Source: Rhynchopus sp. YZ270_cl-10
Taxonomy: Eukaryota; Euglenozoa; Diplonemea; Diplonemida; Diplonemidae
Direction: 5' to 3'
NCBI GenBank assembly: GCA_964035575.1
Contig: OZ037880.1
Span: 682,001-746,000 of the forward strand
DNA: 64,000 nt
In this document: in pieces, positions 42,727-54,448 of the stretch
Position numbering within the stretch: the first letter of the stretch is position 1
Layout: every line of letters starts with the position of its first letter
Notes under the pieces: model-generated
What the model saw: only the letters and a program-made list of their open reading frames with translations
Told to the model about the DNA's origin: nothing
Database searches by the model: none
Translations under genes and position numbers: made by a program

Positions 42727-43839
42727 CTACCGCCAGTTTGTTAGCATGTTCTCCTCAGCGTCGCTAGAGTCCGAGGAGGAGGATGAGGAGTCCTCTTTGT
42801 TCGCATTGTCCGCAGTGCTCGTCTGCTTTAAGGAGGAGAGCTTCTCCCGCATTCTGTAAAAAGGGGAGGGAAAAGGTGAAGTTGATAGTACAAAACGCCC
42901 TCTGGGACGCAGGGCACTGACACTCAAAAAAGACCGGGTTTTTGTTTGTACGCCGGGCGAAACAAAAAAAAAAGTGGAAAAAGTGTGAAACTGCAACTTA
43001 ATATTGGTGCACCTTGGTACACATGACCGATGCATCGTAAACAAATGGCAGGTCCTACAGATAGAAAAAAAAATGAAAGTGCATAAAGGTCGAAAGCGAG
43101 AACGGTCACATTTTACTAGAATTCCCTCTTTTTTCTCATACCTGTCTATCCGTGAGAGACTCTCCGCGACTGCGTGCGCATCTTCCTCCTTCTGCATGGC
43201 GACGTACTCTTCCGCCCCTATTGCCTCCTCCTGTAGTTGCGCTTCTTCTGCCACTGCAAGCTCTTTGTGGAAGTTCAGCAGGTCCTCCGCCATTTCCTCT
43301 GCAGTCTTCTGCTGTCCCGATGCGGTGCGGTTCCCGAGGTTGATTGTCTCTATTGTTCGGAGGTGAATGACCTTCTGCAGTCCTGCAATGTCGAGCTGCC
43401 CCATGCCCTCGAGAGCTGCCTTTTGGTCTGCAATGTCTTCTTTAGGGAGCTCTTCGGACGACGCCAAATAATACTCTGTGTCAGACGCGATGACGTGAGG
43501 GACGTTGTGCTGGTCGAAGAACCCTGCTTGCAGGAGCAGGCTTTTCACTGCACGCTCTCTGTATTGGGAAGGTGTCAGCTTGGTGGGGCGGGAGTATGGT
43601 TGGGTAGGTTCTGGTGTAGGTGTTGGCTGTGTGGTCTCAGTCGGTGTTGGTGTTGGTGTTGGTGCTGCCAGGTCGGCCTCCTCATTTTGCTTCTCCTTCG
43701 CCACGCGTTCCGCTTTCTCCTCCTTCGCGCGTAGACCTTCCATCAATCGTCTTTTCTTCGCAACCGCCAGACGTTCATCATTATCCCGTTCAGCCTTGCG
43801 TTCAGCCATCCTGCGTTTCAGGTCAGCATGTTCCGCCAT
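42727..43839 (-). CDS. Lys/Glu-rich helical protein, two exons (274 aa)
   Basis: Not recognised. Exon 1 is 43142-43839, the intron 42854-43141 (288 nt, gtatga...tttacag) and exon 2 is 42727-42853; the junction is within an Arg codon (D-R|M-R-E-K). I start at MAEHADLKRR (ATG with A at -3) rather than 16 codons upstream. The N-terminal 55 residues are a charged helix, followed by a Thr-Pro repeat linker (TPTPTPTETTQPTPTPEP). A middle region has LTPSQYRERAVKSLLLQAGF, and helices follow that include TAEEMAEDLLNFHKELAVAE. Exon 2 encodes a Ser/Asp/Glu tail (SSSSSSDSSDAEEN) suited to casein kinase 2 phosphorylation. The Ser-rich tail suggests a nuclear or cytoskeletal protein, but this is a guess. 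Confidence 0.65.
   Translation of the reverse strand: MAEHADLKRRMAERKAERDNDERLAVAKKRRLMEGLRAKEEKAERVAKEKQNEEADLAAPTPTPTPTETTQPTPTPEPTQPYSRPTKLTPSQYRERAVKSLLLQAGFFDQHNVPHVIASDTEYYLASSEELPKEDIADQKAALEGMGQLDIAGLQKVIHLRTIETINLGNRTASGQQKTAEEMAEDLLNFHKELAVAEEAQLQEEAIGAEEYVAMQKEEDAHAVAESLSRIDRYEKKEGILVKCDRSRFRPLCTFIFFSICRTCHLFTMHRSCVPRCTNIKLQFHTFSTFFFVSPGVQTKTRSFLSVSALRPRGRFVLSTSPFPSPFYRMREKLSSLKQTSTADNANKEDSSSSSSDSSDAEENMLTNWR
42880..42925. repeat. H2 hairpin module inside an intron
   Basis: GTTGATAGTACAAAACGCCC leads into GCCCT/AGGGC around CTGGGACGC, then ACTGACACTC. The extra C on one arm is matched by an extra G on the other. Followed by a second shared block (42930-42995) that recurs at about 55079-55150. 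Confidence 0.65.
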
Positions 43840-44718
43840 GTGTCCTGCCCTCCGTTTAAAAAAAAGGTTTTTTAATTCACAGCGCAACGGCCGTTAAGAA
43901 AGGGGTGTGTGTGTGTGTTGTGGAGGCTGGAAAATGGTATGTGGAGGTTGTGCGGAGGTTTTGGGGTAAGGTTAATATGTATTTGAAAACTTCAAATCCC
44001 TGTGTGATTTGATACAATGACCGGGGTACATCGGGGGGGACTCTCAACCATGCAGTCCTACATCCATTTCGAGGTTTGGCATCTAATATAATATGGGGCA
44101 CATCATTGGTACAAACACAGTGATGCTGTAGCCACCCTATAGGGTATCACATCACTCATGGTACAATGGGGGGAAATGGGTATGTTGTCCTAGCTTTTTT
44201 CTTTTTGGTGAATTCTTTCAAAAAAAAAAAAAATGCATTTTTTAGGCTTTGACCAAAATACCCAAGGGGGGGGAAATATCCCGCACAAAAAAGAGAAGTT
44301 AAAAGTGCAAACGGGCACGTGGTTCTCCGCAAAAAATGTCCACCCCCCACAAACTTCCGATGTTCAATGTCAAAAAACATTTTAAGGGGCTAGACGGAGC
44401 GAGGGATCCAGAACATCACTATGCATGGAGGTGGGCAATACATACGTGGGGACCGTTCCGAGTACAGAAGGCGTCGTACAAAGCCCCACTTTGTGTGGGG
44501 AGGACGTGACGCACTTCCTTAGCACAGAGAACAGCCCTCAGCCACGCGACAGCTAAGGGAAAAAAAAACGCTACCACTGTAAGGGGGTTAGCTGATAGCA
44601 GCCTTTGTGCTGTATGACTATTATTGTTGCCGTTCCAATTCCCCCATTGCCACGGCACCGCCCCTCAGCTCTGTCCCGTACCAACACAGTGGACGGATAC
44701 ATCAATGAGCCGACATCC
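43840..44718. other. Intergenic, no gene seen
   Basis: 879 bp. A partial H2 start (GTTAAAAGTGCAAACGGGCA, near 44295) and a hairpin CCCCAC/GTGTGGGG near 44483-44500 are visible. No protein-like frame. Confidence 0.55.
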
Positions 44719-45513
44719 TCAATTTTCCCTCCATCGATGGCCGCAAGTGATACACTTGAAAAATTGTGTTGGCGGTTCTGCTTCGGTACGGGTGTTTACC
44801 TGGTGGGGAGGGTTGTGGGAAAGGAAATACAAAAAAGAAGGGAAACAAAGGGTTCGTACAAAACAGAAAGTGCTAAGCAGGTTTAGTTGTTTATATTGTA
44901 TAGTGGAGTTCATCCTCGGGTGTCTACACTAATACAACCAAGTTTTCAAATAAGGAAAATATGTAGGTTAAAAAAAAAGAGGCCACGCGGCAGTGGAATA
45001 AGGGGCAGCGGGGATACCTCAAAAAAGTAGGCACTATCGTTTTCGCATTCGCTCGACCGGCATCGTGCGCTGACTCGCTCTGGGTGTCTCCAGGCACCGC
45101 CTTCTGTGAGGACGTCGCCCACAGGCTTATTCGCGAGGTCCGTTCTCACTGAGATGTCCTCTGTGATGGAGCAGCGGTATGTGCAGATCTGTGGTGGTGG
45201 GGAATATGCATCCAACACACACTGTGAGAACACAGCGCAATATAAGTCCTATCATCACACACAATTTGTCATAAGCTCGGTGACAATACTAACTCACATA
45301 ACCACACCGACACAACAGTGCCACATATCTGTCACTACTGAAAAGCGGTACGATAAAAAAGGTTGTCAAGAGCCCCTACGATACCACCATCACATGAAGC
45401 CCATTCATCAAGGAAGTGAAAATAGCAGAAAAACGACATACATTACAGTACAGACGCAGTCCATCCACCTGCTCCAATAGTAGCAACGTTGCGCAGTATG
45501 GGCAAAACAGCAT
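44719..45513 (-). CDS. RPC10: RNA polymerase III subunit RPC10 (RPC11/POLR3K), three exons (107 aa)
   Basis: Small zinc-ribbon subunit of RNA polymerase III needed for RNA cleavage and termination. Exon 1 is 45442-45513 (24 codons), exon 2 is 45018-45188 (57) and exon 3 is 44719-44799 (26 plus stop); introns are 253 and 218 nt, GT-AG, phase 0. The N-terminal ribbon reads MLFCPYCATLLLLEQ then YCNICTY, which aligns with human MLLFCPGC...SCNTCPY. The middle has GGAWRHPERV as in the family (GGAAAWENV), and the C-terminal ribbon ends FFKCITCGHRWREN. The length of 107 aa matches the usual 108. Two oddities: the first knuckle of ribbon 2 is C-x4-C (CRSSEC) instead of C-x2-C, and the cleavage hairpin reads TRTEAEP where relatives have TRSADEP. 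Exon 1 joins exon 2 inside the CNIC motif, which supports the splice. Confidence 0.88.
44899..44950 (-). repeat. H5 module, inverted, inside RPC10 intron 2
   Basis: On the minus strand it reads TTGAAAACTTGGTTGTATTA then TAGTG...CACTA with CCCGAGGATGAACTC in the loop. Confidence 0.65.
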
Positions 45514-45996
45514 TGAATGTATACTAAGTTTAAATCAGACCCACGTGTGTTACATATCTGGAGTGAGGAAAGTTGGTGATAAAGGCGGAGGAATGCGTAA
45601 TGTAAACAGAAACAGAGGGGAACCAGTGAGTATACTTTGGTTCAAACAAACAGAAAAAGCAAAAAGCAACTAAAGAAACGACAAAGTGCTTCTCCAATAG
45701 CACCACCCAAGAGGCACTTAAGCTGTGCCCTCTCACAGAACTAAACAGCATGATATGTACAGTCGCGCTTCCTTGCTCCCGCAAGGCTGCCGCGAACTCT
45801 GAACAGACAGCTGTCGTGATGATCAAAAGAATGCAGAATGCAGGGTTGTGGGGAGTGTGCATTCCAAAGGTCCCCGCTTGCCAAAACAAGAGGGGCGTTT
45901 AAATATGAGAATGCAAAAAAAAAAGGGGGAAGTGGAAAAAAGACTGGGGGGGGAGGAGAAGCGAAAGAAGAGACAAGGGGGACACCGGAGAACTCT

Positions 45997-47310
45997 CTAG
46001 TAACGGTAGTGGGCCGGCTTGAAGGGTCCGTCAACGGTCACTCCAATGTACTCCGCCTGTGCCGGGGTAAGCTTGGTGAGCTTGGCACCGAGCTGGGCAA
46101 GGTGGGCCATTGCGACCTTCTCGTCAAGCTCCTTCGGGAGCAGGTGCACCTCGGTCTGCACACCCTTGGCGTACTTGTCGGTGTCACGGTTGCCCCACAG
46201 CTCAATCTGGGCGAGCACCTGGTTGGTGAAGGAGTTCGACATGACGAAGGACGGGTGGCCGGTGGCACAGCCCAGGTTGACGAGACGGCCCTCGGCAAGG
46301 AGGATGATGTGGCGGCCGCTTGCCATCGTGTAGCGGTCGACCTGGGGCTTGATCTCAACCTTCTCCACGCAGTTCTTGTTCAGCCACGACACCTGGATCT
46401 CAGTGTCGAAGTGGCCAATGTTGCACACAATCGCGTCGTTGCGCATCTCGGGGAAGTGCTTCTCGGTCAGGATGTCGTCGTTTCCGGTGGTGGTCACGAA
46501 GATGTGGGCCTCCGCCACAACGTCCTCGAGAATGGTCACCTGGTATCCCTCCATGAGTGCCTGCAGGGCGTTGATGGGGTCGATCTCAGTCACAATGACA
46601 CGTGCTCCGAAGTTGCGGAGTGCGGCGGCGCATCCCTTGCCGACGTCTCCGTATCCTGCAACGACAGCGGTCTTGCCTGCAACCATGACGTCGGTCGCAC
46701 GCTTGATTCCGTCGACAAGCGACTCACGGCATCCGTACAGGTTGTCGAACTTCGACTTGGTCACGGAGTCGTTCACGTTGATGGCCGGGAAGGGCAGGCT
46801 GCCGTCCTTGCAACGCTTGAAGAGCGCCTTCACTCCGGTGGTGGTCTCCTCGGACACTCCGACGATTCCCTTCACAAGGTCGCCTCCGGTCTTCAGGACG
46901 AGGTTGGTCAGGTCACCACCGTCGTCAAGGAGGATGTTGGGGAAGCCGTTGCCAGAGAAGCCCTTGATGGTCTGCTCCACGCACCAGTCGTACTCGGCGT
47001 CGGTCTCTCCCTTCCACGCGAAGACGGCGATACCGGCCTTGGCCATGGCGGCGGCAGCGTGGTCCTGGGTCGAGAAGATGTTGCACGACGACCAACGCAC
47101 CTCAGCACCCAGGGCGGTGAGGGTCTCAATCAGCACAGCGGTCTGGATGGTCATGTGCAGGCATCCCGACACCTTTGCGCCCTTCAGGGGCTTCGACTCG
47201 CCGAACTCAGCACGGAGCTCCATCAGTCCCGGCATCTCATTCTCAGCAAGCTCAATCTCCTTGCGCCCGAACTCGGCGAGGGAGATGTCCTTAACCTTGT
47301 AGTCAGTCAT
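45997..47310 (-). CDS. SAHH: Adenosylhomocysteinase, copy 1
   Basis: Cytosolic NAD-dependent enzyme that splits S-adenosylhomocysteine into adenosine and homocysteine and so keeps methylation reactions running. It is 437 aa with no intron, close to the usual eukaryotic length. Visible are [14 protein letters not shown] (75-88, signature 1), the KSKFDN segment with the catalytic lysine (185-190), the NAD-binding GYGDVGKG (219-226) and the C-terminal KPAHYRY, whose Lys and Tyr reach the neighbouring subunit's NAD. The start is the ATG at 47310, preceded by CAACACA. A fully open 499-codon antisense frame is a codon-bias shadow. Confidence 0.97.
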   Translation of the reverse strand: MTDYKVKDISLAEFGRKEIELAENEMPGLMELRAEFGESKPLKGAKVSGCLHMTIQTAVLIETLTALGAEVRWSSCNIFSTQDHAAAAMAKAGIAVFAWKGETDAEYDWCVEQTIKGFSGNGFPNILLDDGGDLTNLVLKTGGDLVKGIVGVSEETTTGVKALFKRCKDGSLPFPAINVNDSVTKSKFDNLYGCRESLVDGIKRATDVMVAGKTAVVAGYGDVGKGCAAALRNFGARVIVTEIDPINALQALMEGYQVTILEDVVAEAHIFVTTTGNDDILTEKHFPEMRNDAIVCNIGHFDTEIQVSWLNKNCVEKVEIKPQVDRYTMASGRHIILLAEGRLVNLGCATGHPSFVMSNSFTNQVLAQIELWGNRDTDKYAKGVQTEVHLLPKELDEKVAMAHLAQLGAKLTKLTPAQAEYIGVTVDGPFKPAHYRY

Positions 47311-48209
47311 TGTGTTGGTGTGTTGTGTGATGAATAAATGTGTTGCTGCAGTGGGGTGTCGTGCGGTGTCGTGGGGTGGGGCTTCGTGGCCCTACTGTCA
47401 CACAGTCTATTTGCAAGTCTGTTCAGCACTTCCCCGCTGTCTCATCGTTCAGCCCTCAGACATAGAATCCTCTCATCGTGCAGTGCAAAAAAAGATGCTC
47501 TGCGTCAGACGAACGAGATCTCAGATTGAATTCATGTGTTTCTCATCATAGGTGAAGTGGTGTTAGGGGAATCGAAGCGGTGGTGTGGCACAGCAAAGGT
47601 GCGTGGAAGGAGGAGAGGCCATATAGAAAAAATAGAATAGAAGATAACCACCCGCATCTTTTTTCTTTTCTTTTGTTCTGTTCTTTAAAATGGCCAGTGC
47701 CAGCAGAGACTCACGTATGATCTCCTTGTTGCCTGCCTGCTGATGCTTCAGGATAAAGTAAGTTTCGTTCTGAACTATCTGCTTCTTTTTCCCAAACTTC
47801 CCATCCCACTGTGCCGATCACTGATACGGCATGAGATTATGAGAACGTCTCAAAAGAAAAAAGAAAAAAAAACGATACGAAACAAGGCACAACGTTGCGC
47901 GCACACACACACACACACCACAACTTCATAACAGCATCTCTGGGTGCCAAGGGCAACATGCCAGCGTCTTTTCAGTCGCGCTTCCTTGCTCCCGCAAGGC
48001 TGCCGCGAACTCTGAACAGACAGCTGTCGTGATGATCAAAAGAATGCAGAATGCAGGGTTGTGGGGAGTGTGCATTCCAAAGGTCCCCGCTTGCCAAAAC
48101 AAGAGGGGCGTTTAAATATGAGAATGCAAAAAAAAAAGGGGGAAGTGGAAAAAAGACTGGGGGGGGAGGAGAAGCGAAAGAAGAGACAAGGGGGACACCG
48201 GAGAACTCT
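47311..48209 (-). promoter_or_regulatory. SAHH spacer with probable 5'-UTR intron
   Basis: 899 bp, repeated at 49524-50422 and 51737-52635. On the minus strand a donor ACGTGAGT (GT at 47713-47714) and an acceptor CCACTGCAG (AG at 47346-47347) define a predicted 369-nt intron and a 35-nt leader before the ATG. The same ACGTGAGT donor is found in both EFL spacer types. An (AC)n microsatellite and the 3' flank of the next gene fill the rest. Confidence 0.45.
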
Positions 48210-49523
48210 CTAGTAACGGTAGTGGGCCGGCTTGAAGGGTCCGTCAACGGTCACTCCAATGTACTCCGCCTGTGCCGGGGTAAGCTTGGTGAGCTTGGCA
48301 CCGAGCTGGGCAAGGTGGGCCATTGCGACCTTCTCGTCAAGCTCCTTCGGGAGCAGGTGCACCTCGGTCTGCACACCCTTGGCGTACTTGTCGGTGTCAC
48401 GGTTGCCCCACAGCTCAATCTGGGCGAGCACCTGGTTGGTGAAGGAGTTCGACATGACGAAGGACGGGTGGCCGGTGGCACAGCCCAGGTTGACGAGACG
48501 GCCCTCGGCAAGGAGGATGATGTGGCGGCCGCTTGCCATCGTGTAGCGGTCGACCTGGGGCTTGATCTCAACCTTCTCCACGCAGTTCTTGTTCAGCCAC
48601 GACACCTGGATCTCAGTGTCGAAGTGGCCAATGTTGCACACAATCGCGTCGTTGCGCATCTCGGGGAAGTGCTTCTCGGTCAGGATGTCGTCGTTTCCGG
48701 TGGTGGTCACGAAGATGTGGGCCTCCGCCACAACGTCCTCGAGAATGGTCACCTGGTATCCCTCCATGAGTGCCTGCAGGGCGTTGATGGGGTCGATCTC
48801 AGTCACAATGACACGTGCTCCGAAGTTGCGGAGTGCGGCGGCGCATCCCTTGCCGACGTCTCCGTATCCTGCAACGACAGCGGTCTTGCCTGCAACCATG
48901 ACGTCGGTCGCACGCTTGATTCCGTCGACAAGCGACTCACGGCATCCGTACAGGTTGTCGAACTTCGACTTGGTCACGGAGTCGTTCACGTTGATGGCCG
49001 GGAAGGGCAGGCTGCCGTCCTTGCAACGCTTGAAGAGCGCCTTCACTCCGGTGGTGGTCTCCTCGGACACTCCGACGATTCCCTTCACAAGGTCGCCTCC
49101 GGTCTTCAGGACGAGGTTGGTCAGGTCACCACCGTCGTCAAGGAGGATGTTGGGGAAGCCGTTGCCAGAGAAGCCCTTGATGGTCTGCTCCACGCACCAG
49201 TCGTACTCGGCGTCGGTCTCTCCCTTCCACGCGAAGACGGCGATACCGGCCTTGGCCATGGCGGCGGCAGCGTGGTCCTGGGTCGAGAAGATGTTGCACG
49301 ACGACCAACGCACCTCAGCACCCAGGGCGGTGAGGGTCTCAATCAGCACAGCGGTCTGGATGGTCATGTGCAGGCATCCCGACACCTTTGCGCCCTTCAG
49401 GGGCTTCGACTCGCCGAACTCAGCACGGAGCTCCATCAGTCCCGGCATCTCATTCTCAGCAAGCTCAATCTCCTTGCGCCCGAACTCGGCGAGGGAGATG
49501 TCCTTAACCTTGTAGTCAGTCAT
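48210..49523 (-). CDS. SAHH: Adenosylhomocysteinase, copy 2
   Basis: 437 aa, identical to copy 1 as far as I can see, with the same spacer on both sides. Confidence 0.97.
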   Translation of the reverse strand: MTDYKVKDISLAEFGRKEIELAENEMPGLMELRAEFGESKPLKGAKVSGCLHMTIQTAVLIETLTALGAEVRWSSCNIFSTQDHAAAAMAKAGIAVFAWKGETDAEYDWCVEQTIKGFSGNGFPNILLDDGGDLTNLVLKTGGDLVKGIVGVSEETTTGVKALFKRCKDGSLPFPAINVNDSVTKSKFDNLYGCRESLVDGIKRATDVMVAGKTAVVAGYGDVGKGCAAALRNFGARVIVTEIDPINALQALMEGYQVTILEDVVAEAHIFVTTTGNDDILTEKHFPEMRNDAIVCNIGHFDTEIQVSWLNKNCVEKVEIKPQVDRYTMASGRHIILLAEGRLVNLGCATGHPSFVMSNSFTNQVLAQIELWGNRDTDKYAKGVQTEVHLLPKELDEKVAMAHLAQLGAKLTKLTPAQAEYIGVTVDGPFKPAHYRY

Positions 49524-50422
49524 TGTGTTGGTGTGTTGTGTGATGAATAAATGTGTTGCTGCAGTGGGGTGTCGTGCGGTGTCGTGGGGTGGGGCTTCGT
49601 GGCCCTACTGTCACACAGTCTATTTGCAAGTCTGTTCAGCACTTCCCCGCTGTCTCATCGTTCAGCCCTCAGACATAGAATCCTCTCATCGTGCAGTGCA
49701 AAAAAAGATGCTCTGCGTCAGACGAACGAGATCTCAGATTGAATTCATGTGTTTCTCATCATAGGTGAAGTGGTGTTAGGGGAATCGAAGCGGTGGTGTG
49801 GCACAGCAAAGGTGCGTGGAAGGAGGAGAGGCCATATAGAAAAAATAGAATAGAAGATAACCACCCGCATCTTTTTTCTTTTCTTTTGTTCTGTTCTTTA
49901 AAATGGCCAGTGCCAGCAGAGACTCACGTATGATCTCCTTGTTGCCTGCCTGCTGATGCTTCAGGATAAAGTAAGTTTCGTTCTGAACTATCTGCTTCTT
50001 TTTCCCAAACTTCCCATCCCACTGTGCCGATCACTGATACGGCATGAGATTATGAGAACGTCTCAAAAGAAAAAAGAAAAAAAAACGATACGAAACAAGG
50101 CACAACGTTGCGCGCACACACACACACACACCACAACTTCATAACAGCATCTCTGGGTGCCAAGGGCAACATGCCAGCGTCTTTTCAGTCGCGCTTCCTT
50201 GCTCCCGCAAGGCTGCCGCGAACTCTGAACAGACAGCTGTCGTGATGATCAAAAGAATGCAGAATGCAGGGTTGTGGGGAGTGTGCATTCCAAAGGTCCC
50301 CGCTTGCCAAAACAAGAGGGGCGTTTAAATATGAGAATGCAAAAAAAAAAGGGGGAAGTGGAAAAAAGACTGGGGGGGGAGGAGAAGCGAAAGAAGAGAC
50401 AAGGGGGACACCGGAGAACTCT

Positions 50423-51736
50423 CTAGTAACGGTAGTGGGCCGGCTTGAAGGGTCCGTCAACGGTCACTCCAATGTACTCCGCCTGTGCCGGGGTAAGCTT
50501 GGTGAGCTTGGCACCGAGCTGGGCAAGGTGGGCCATTGCGACCTTCTCGTCAAGCTCCTTCGGGAGCAGGTGCACCTCGGTCTGCACACCCTTGGCGTAC
50601 TTGTCGGTGTCACGGTTGCCCCACAGCTCAATCTGGGCGAGCACCTGGTTGGTGAAGGAGTTCGACATGACGAAGGACGGGTGGCCGGTGGCACAGCCCA
50701 GGTTGACGAGACGGCCCTCGGCAAGGAGGATGATGTGGCGGCCGCTTGCCATCGTGTAGCGGTCGACCTGGGGCTTGATCTCAACCTTCTCCACGCAGTT
50801 CTTGTTCAGCCACGACACCTGGATCTCAGTGTCGAAGTGGCCAATGTTGCACACAATCGCGTCGTTGCGCATCTCGGGGAAGTGCTTCTCGGTCAGGATG
50901 TCGTCGTTTCCGGTGGTGGTCACGAAGATGTGGGCCTCCGCCACAACGTCCTCGAGAATGGTCACCTGGTATCCCTCCATGAGTGCCTGCAGGGCGTTGA
51001 TGGGGTCGATCTCAGTCACAATGACACGTGCTCCGAAGTTGCGGAGTGCGGCGGCGCATCCCTTGCCGACGTCTCCGTATCCTGCAACGACAGCGGTCTT
51101 GCCTGCAACCATGACGTCGGTCGCACGCTTGATTCCGTCGACAAGCGACTCACGGCATCCGTACAGGTTGTCGAACTTCGACTTGGTCACGGAGTCGTTC
51201 ACGTTGATGGCCGGGAAGGGCAGGCTGCCGTCCTTGCAACGCTTGAAGAGCGCCTTCACTCCGGTGGTGGTCTCCTCGGACACTCCGACGATTCCCTTCA
51301 CAAGGTCGCCTCCGGTCTTCAGGACGAGGTTGGTCAGGTCACCACCGTCGTCAAGGAGGATGTTGGGGAAGCCGTTGCCAGAGAAGCCCTTGATGGTCTG
51401 CTCCACGCACCAGTCGTACTCGGCGTCGGTCTCTCCCTTCCACGCGAAGACGGCGATACCGGCCTTGGCCATGGCGGCGGCAGCGTGGTCCTGGGTCGAG
51501 AAGATGTTGCACGACGACCAACGCACCTCAGCACCCAGGGCGGTGAGGGTCTCAATCAGCACAGCGGTCTGGATGGTCATGTGCAGGCATCCCGACACCT
51601 TTGCGCCCTTCAGGGGCTTCGACTCGCCGAACTCAGCACGGAGCTCCATCAGTCCCGGCATCTCATTCTCAGCAAGCTCAATCTCCTTGCGCCCGAACTC
51701 GGCGAGGGAGATGTCCTTAACCTTGTAGTCAGTCAT
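50423..51736 (-). CDS. SAHH: Adenosylhomocysteinase, copy 3
   Basis: 437 aa, identical to copy 1 as far as I can see, with the same spacer on both sides. Confidence 0.97.
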   Translation of the reverse strand: MTDYKVKDISLAEFGRKEIELAENEMPGLMELRAEFGESKPLKGAKVSGCLHMTIQTAVLIETLTALGAEVRWSSCNIFSTQDHAAAAMAKAGIAVFAWKGETDAEYDWCVEQTIKGFSGNGFPNILLDDGGDLTNLVLKTGGDLVKGIVGVSEETTTGVKALFKRCKDGSLPFPAINVNDSVTKSKFDNLYGCRESLVDGIKRATDVMVAGKTAVVAGYGDVGKGCAAALRNFGARVIVTEIDPINALQALMEGYQVTILEDVVAEAHIFVTTTGNDDILTEKHFPEMRNDAIVCNIGHFDTEIQVSWLNKNCVEKVEIKPQVDRYTMASGRHIILLAEGRLVNLGCATGHPSFVMSNSFTNQVLAQIELWGNRDTDKYAKGVQTEVHLLPKELDEKVAMAHLAQLGAKLTKLTPAQAEYIGVTVDGPFKPAHYRY

Positions 51737-52635
51737 TGTGTTGGTGTGTTGTGTGATGAATAAATGTGTTGCTGCAGTGGGGTGTCGTGCGGTGTCGTGG
51801 GGTGGGGCTTCGTGGCCCTACTGTCACACAGTCTATTTGCAAGTCTGTTCAGCACTTCCCCGCTGTCTCATCGTTCAGCCCTCAGACATAGAATCCTCTC
51901 ATCGTGCAGTGCAAAAAAAGATGCTCTGCGTCAGACGAACGAGATCTCAGATTGAATTCATGTGTTTCTCATCATAGGTGAAGTGGTGTTAGGGGAATCG
52001 AAGCGGTGGTGTGGCACAGCAAAGGTGCGTGGAAGGAGGAGAGGCCATATAGAAAAAATAGAATAGAAGATAACCACCCGCATCTTTTTTCTTTTCTTTT
52101 GTTCTGTTCTTTAAAATGGCCAGTGCCAGCAGAGACTCACGTATGATCTCCTTGTTGCCTGCCTGCTGATGCTTCAGGATAAAGTAAGTTTCGTTCTGAA
52201 CTATCTGCTTCTTTTTCCCAAACTTCCCATCCCACTGTGCCGATCACTGATACGGCATGAGATTATGAGAACGTCTCAAAAGAAAAAAGAAAAAAAAACG
52301 ATACGAAACAAGGCACAACGTTGCGCGCACACACACACACACACCACAACTTCATAACAGCATCTCTGGGTGCCAAGGGCAACATGCCAGCGTCTTTTCA
52401 GTCGCGCTTCCTTGCTCCCGCAAGGCTGCCGCGAACTCTGAACAGACAGCTGTCGTGATGATCAAAAGAATGCAGAATGCAGGGTTGTGGGGAGTGTGCA
52501 TTCCAAAGGTCCCCGCTTGCCAAAACAAGAGGGGCGTTTAAATATGAGAATGCAAAAAAAAAAGGGGGAAGTGGAAAAAAGACTGGGGGGGGAGGAGAAG
52601 CGAAAGAAGAGACAAGGGGGACACCGGAGAACTCT

Positions 52636-53949
52636 CTAGTAACGGTAGTGGGCCGGCTTGAAGGGTCCGTCAACGGTCACTCCAATGTACTCCGCCTGTG
52701 CCGGGGTAAGCTTGGTGAGCTTGGCACCGAGCTGGGCAAGGTGGGCCATTGCGACCTTCTCGTCAAGCTCCTTCGGGAGCAGGTGCACCTCGGTCTGCAC
52801 ACCCTTGGCGTACTTGTCGGTGTCACGGTTGCCCCACAGCTCAATCTGGGCGAGCACCTGGTTGGTGAAGGAGTTCGACATGACGAAGGACGGGTGGCCG
52901 GTGGCACAGCCCAGGTTGACGAGACGGCCCTCGGCAAGGAGGATGATGTGGCGGCCGCTTGCCATCGTGTAGCGGTCGACCTGGGGCTTGATCTCAACCT
53001 TCTCCACGCAGTTCTTGTTCAGCCACGACACCTGGATCTCAGTGTCGAAGTGGCCAATGTTGCACACAATCGCGTCGTTGCGCATCTCGGGGAAGTGCTT
53101 CTCGGTCAGGATGTCGTCGTTTCCGGTGGTGGTCACGAAGATGTGGGCCTCCGCCACAACGTCCTCGAGAATGGTCACCTGGTATCCCTCCATGAGTGCC
53201 TGCAGGGCGTTGATGGGGTCGATCTCAGTCACAATGACACGTGCTCCGAAGTTGCGGAGTGCGGCGGCGCATCCCTTGCCGACGTCTCCGTATCCTGCAA
53301 CGACAGCGGTCTTGCCTGCAACCATGACGTCGGTCGCACGCTTGATTCCGTCGACAAGCGACTCACGGCATCCGTACAGGTTGTCGAACTTCGACTTGGT
53401 CACGGAGTCGTTCACGTTGATGGCCGGGAAGGGCAGGCTGCCGTCCTTGCAACGCTTGAAGAGCGCCTTCACTCCGGTGGTGGTCTCCTCGGACACTCCG
53501 ACGATTCCCTTCACAAGGTCGCCTCCGGTCTTCAGGACGAGGTTGGTCAGGTCACCACCGTCGTCAAGGAGGATGTTGGGGAAGCCGTTGCCAGAGAAGC
53601 CCTTGATGGTCTGCTCCACGCACCAGTCGTACTCGGCGTCGGTCTCTCCCTTCCACGCGAAGACGGCGATACCGGCCTTGGCCATGGCGGCGGCAGCGTG
53701 GTCCTGGGTCGAGAAGATGTTGCACGACGACCAACGCACCTCAGCACCCAGGGCGGTGAGGGTCTCAATCAGCACAGCGGTCTGGATGGTCATGTGCAGG
53801 CATCCCGACACCTTTGCGCCCTTCAGGGGCTTCGACTCGCCGAACTCAGCACGGAGCTCCATCAGTCCCGGCATCTCATTCTCAGCAAGCTCAATCTCCT
53901 TGCGCCCGAACTCGGCGAGGGAGATGTCCTTAACCTTGTAGTCAGTCAT
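52636..53949 (-). CDS. SAHH: Adenosylhomocysteinase, copy 4, upstream region truncated
   Basis: Coding sequence intact and identical. Array homology ends 260 bp upstream of the ATG (54209), before the ACGTGAGT donor that the other copies have about 400 bp upstream. The acceptor and leader remain. Like the last EFL copy, this one has probably lost its own promoter. Confidence 0.95.
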   Translation of the reverse strand: MTDYKVKDISLAEFGRKEIELAENEMPGLMELRAEFGESKPLKGAKVSGCLHMTIQTAVLIETLTALGAEVRWSSCNIFSTQDHAAAAMAKAGIAVFAWKGETDAEYDWCVEQTIKGFSGNGFPNILLDDGGDLTNLVLKTGGDLVKGIVGVSEETTTGVKALFKRCKDGSLPFPAINVNDSVTKSKFDNLYGCRESLVDGIKRATDVMVAGKTAVVAGYGDVGKGCAAALRNFGARVIVTEIDPINALQALMEGYQVTILEDVVAEAHIFVTTTGNDDILTEKHFPEMRNDAIVCNIGHFDTEIQVSWLNKNCVEKVEIKPQVDRYTMASGRHIILLAEGRLVNLGCATGHPSFVMSNSFTNQVLAQIELWGNRDTDKYAKGVQTEVHLLPKELDEKVAMAHLAQLGAKLTKLTPAQAEYIGVTVDGPFKPAHYRY

Positions 53950-54448
53950 TGTGTTGGTGTGTTGTGTGATGAATAAATGTGTTGCTGCAGTGGGGTGTCG
54001 TGCGGTGTCGTGGGGTGGGGCTTCGTGGCCCTACTGTCACACAGTCTATTTGCAAGTCTGTTCAGCACTTCCCCGCTGTCTCATCGTTCAGCCCTCAGAC
54101 ATAGAATCCTCTCATCGTGCAGTGCAAAAAAAGATGCTCTGCGTCAGACGAACGAGATCTCAGATTGAATTCATGTGTTTCTCATCATAGGTGAAGTGGT
54201 GTTAGGGGATTCGGGCCATCGCATGAAATCAAGCTGAAAGCATGAAGACCAAAAACTAACCAAAATATCTGAACACTTTATTTTAATAATCTGTATCTAT
54301 ATTTGCGTTTTTGCCCTTTTCTGCAAGCTTACACTCTTTTACCACCACGATAGTTTGCAATCACTCTATGAACACAATAAGTGCTGCCGATATACATATG
54401 ACAGACCTTAGTGAGCACCTGAACATCAGAACACTGCATCACACAGCA

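Larger units (their letters stand above)
45760..54209 (-). repeat. Tandem array of four SAHH genes, 2213-bp unit
   Basis: Four units start at 45760, 47973, 50186 and 52399; the last is cut short at 54209, about 400 bp before a full unit would end. I noticed no differences between units. Outside 45760 and 54209 the sequence is unrelated. The spacer carries a short (AC)n run. Confidence 0.95.

Noticed and set aside
45838-47337. 499- and 317-codon plus-strand frames across each SAHH copy
   Set aside because: Antisense shadows of an unmistakable enzyme, again due to codon bias.
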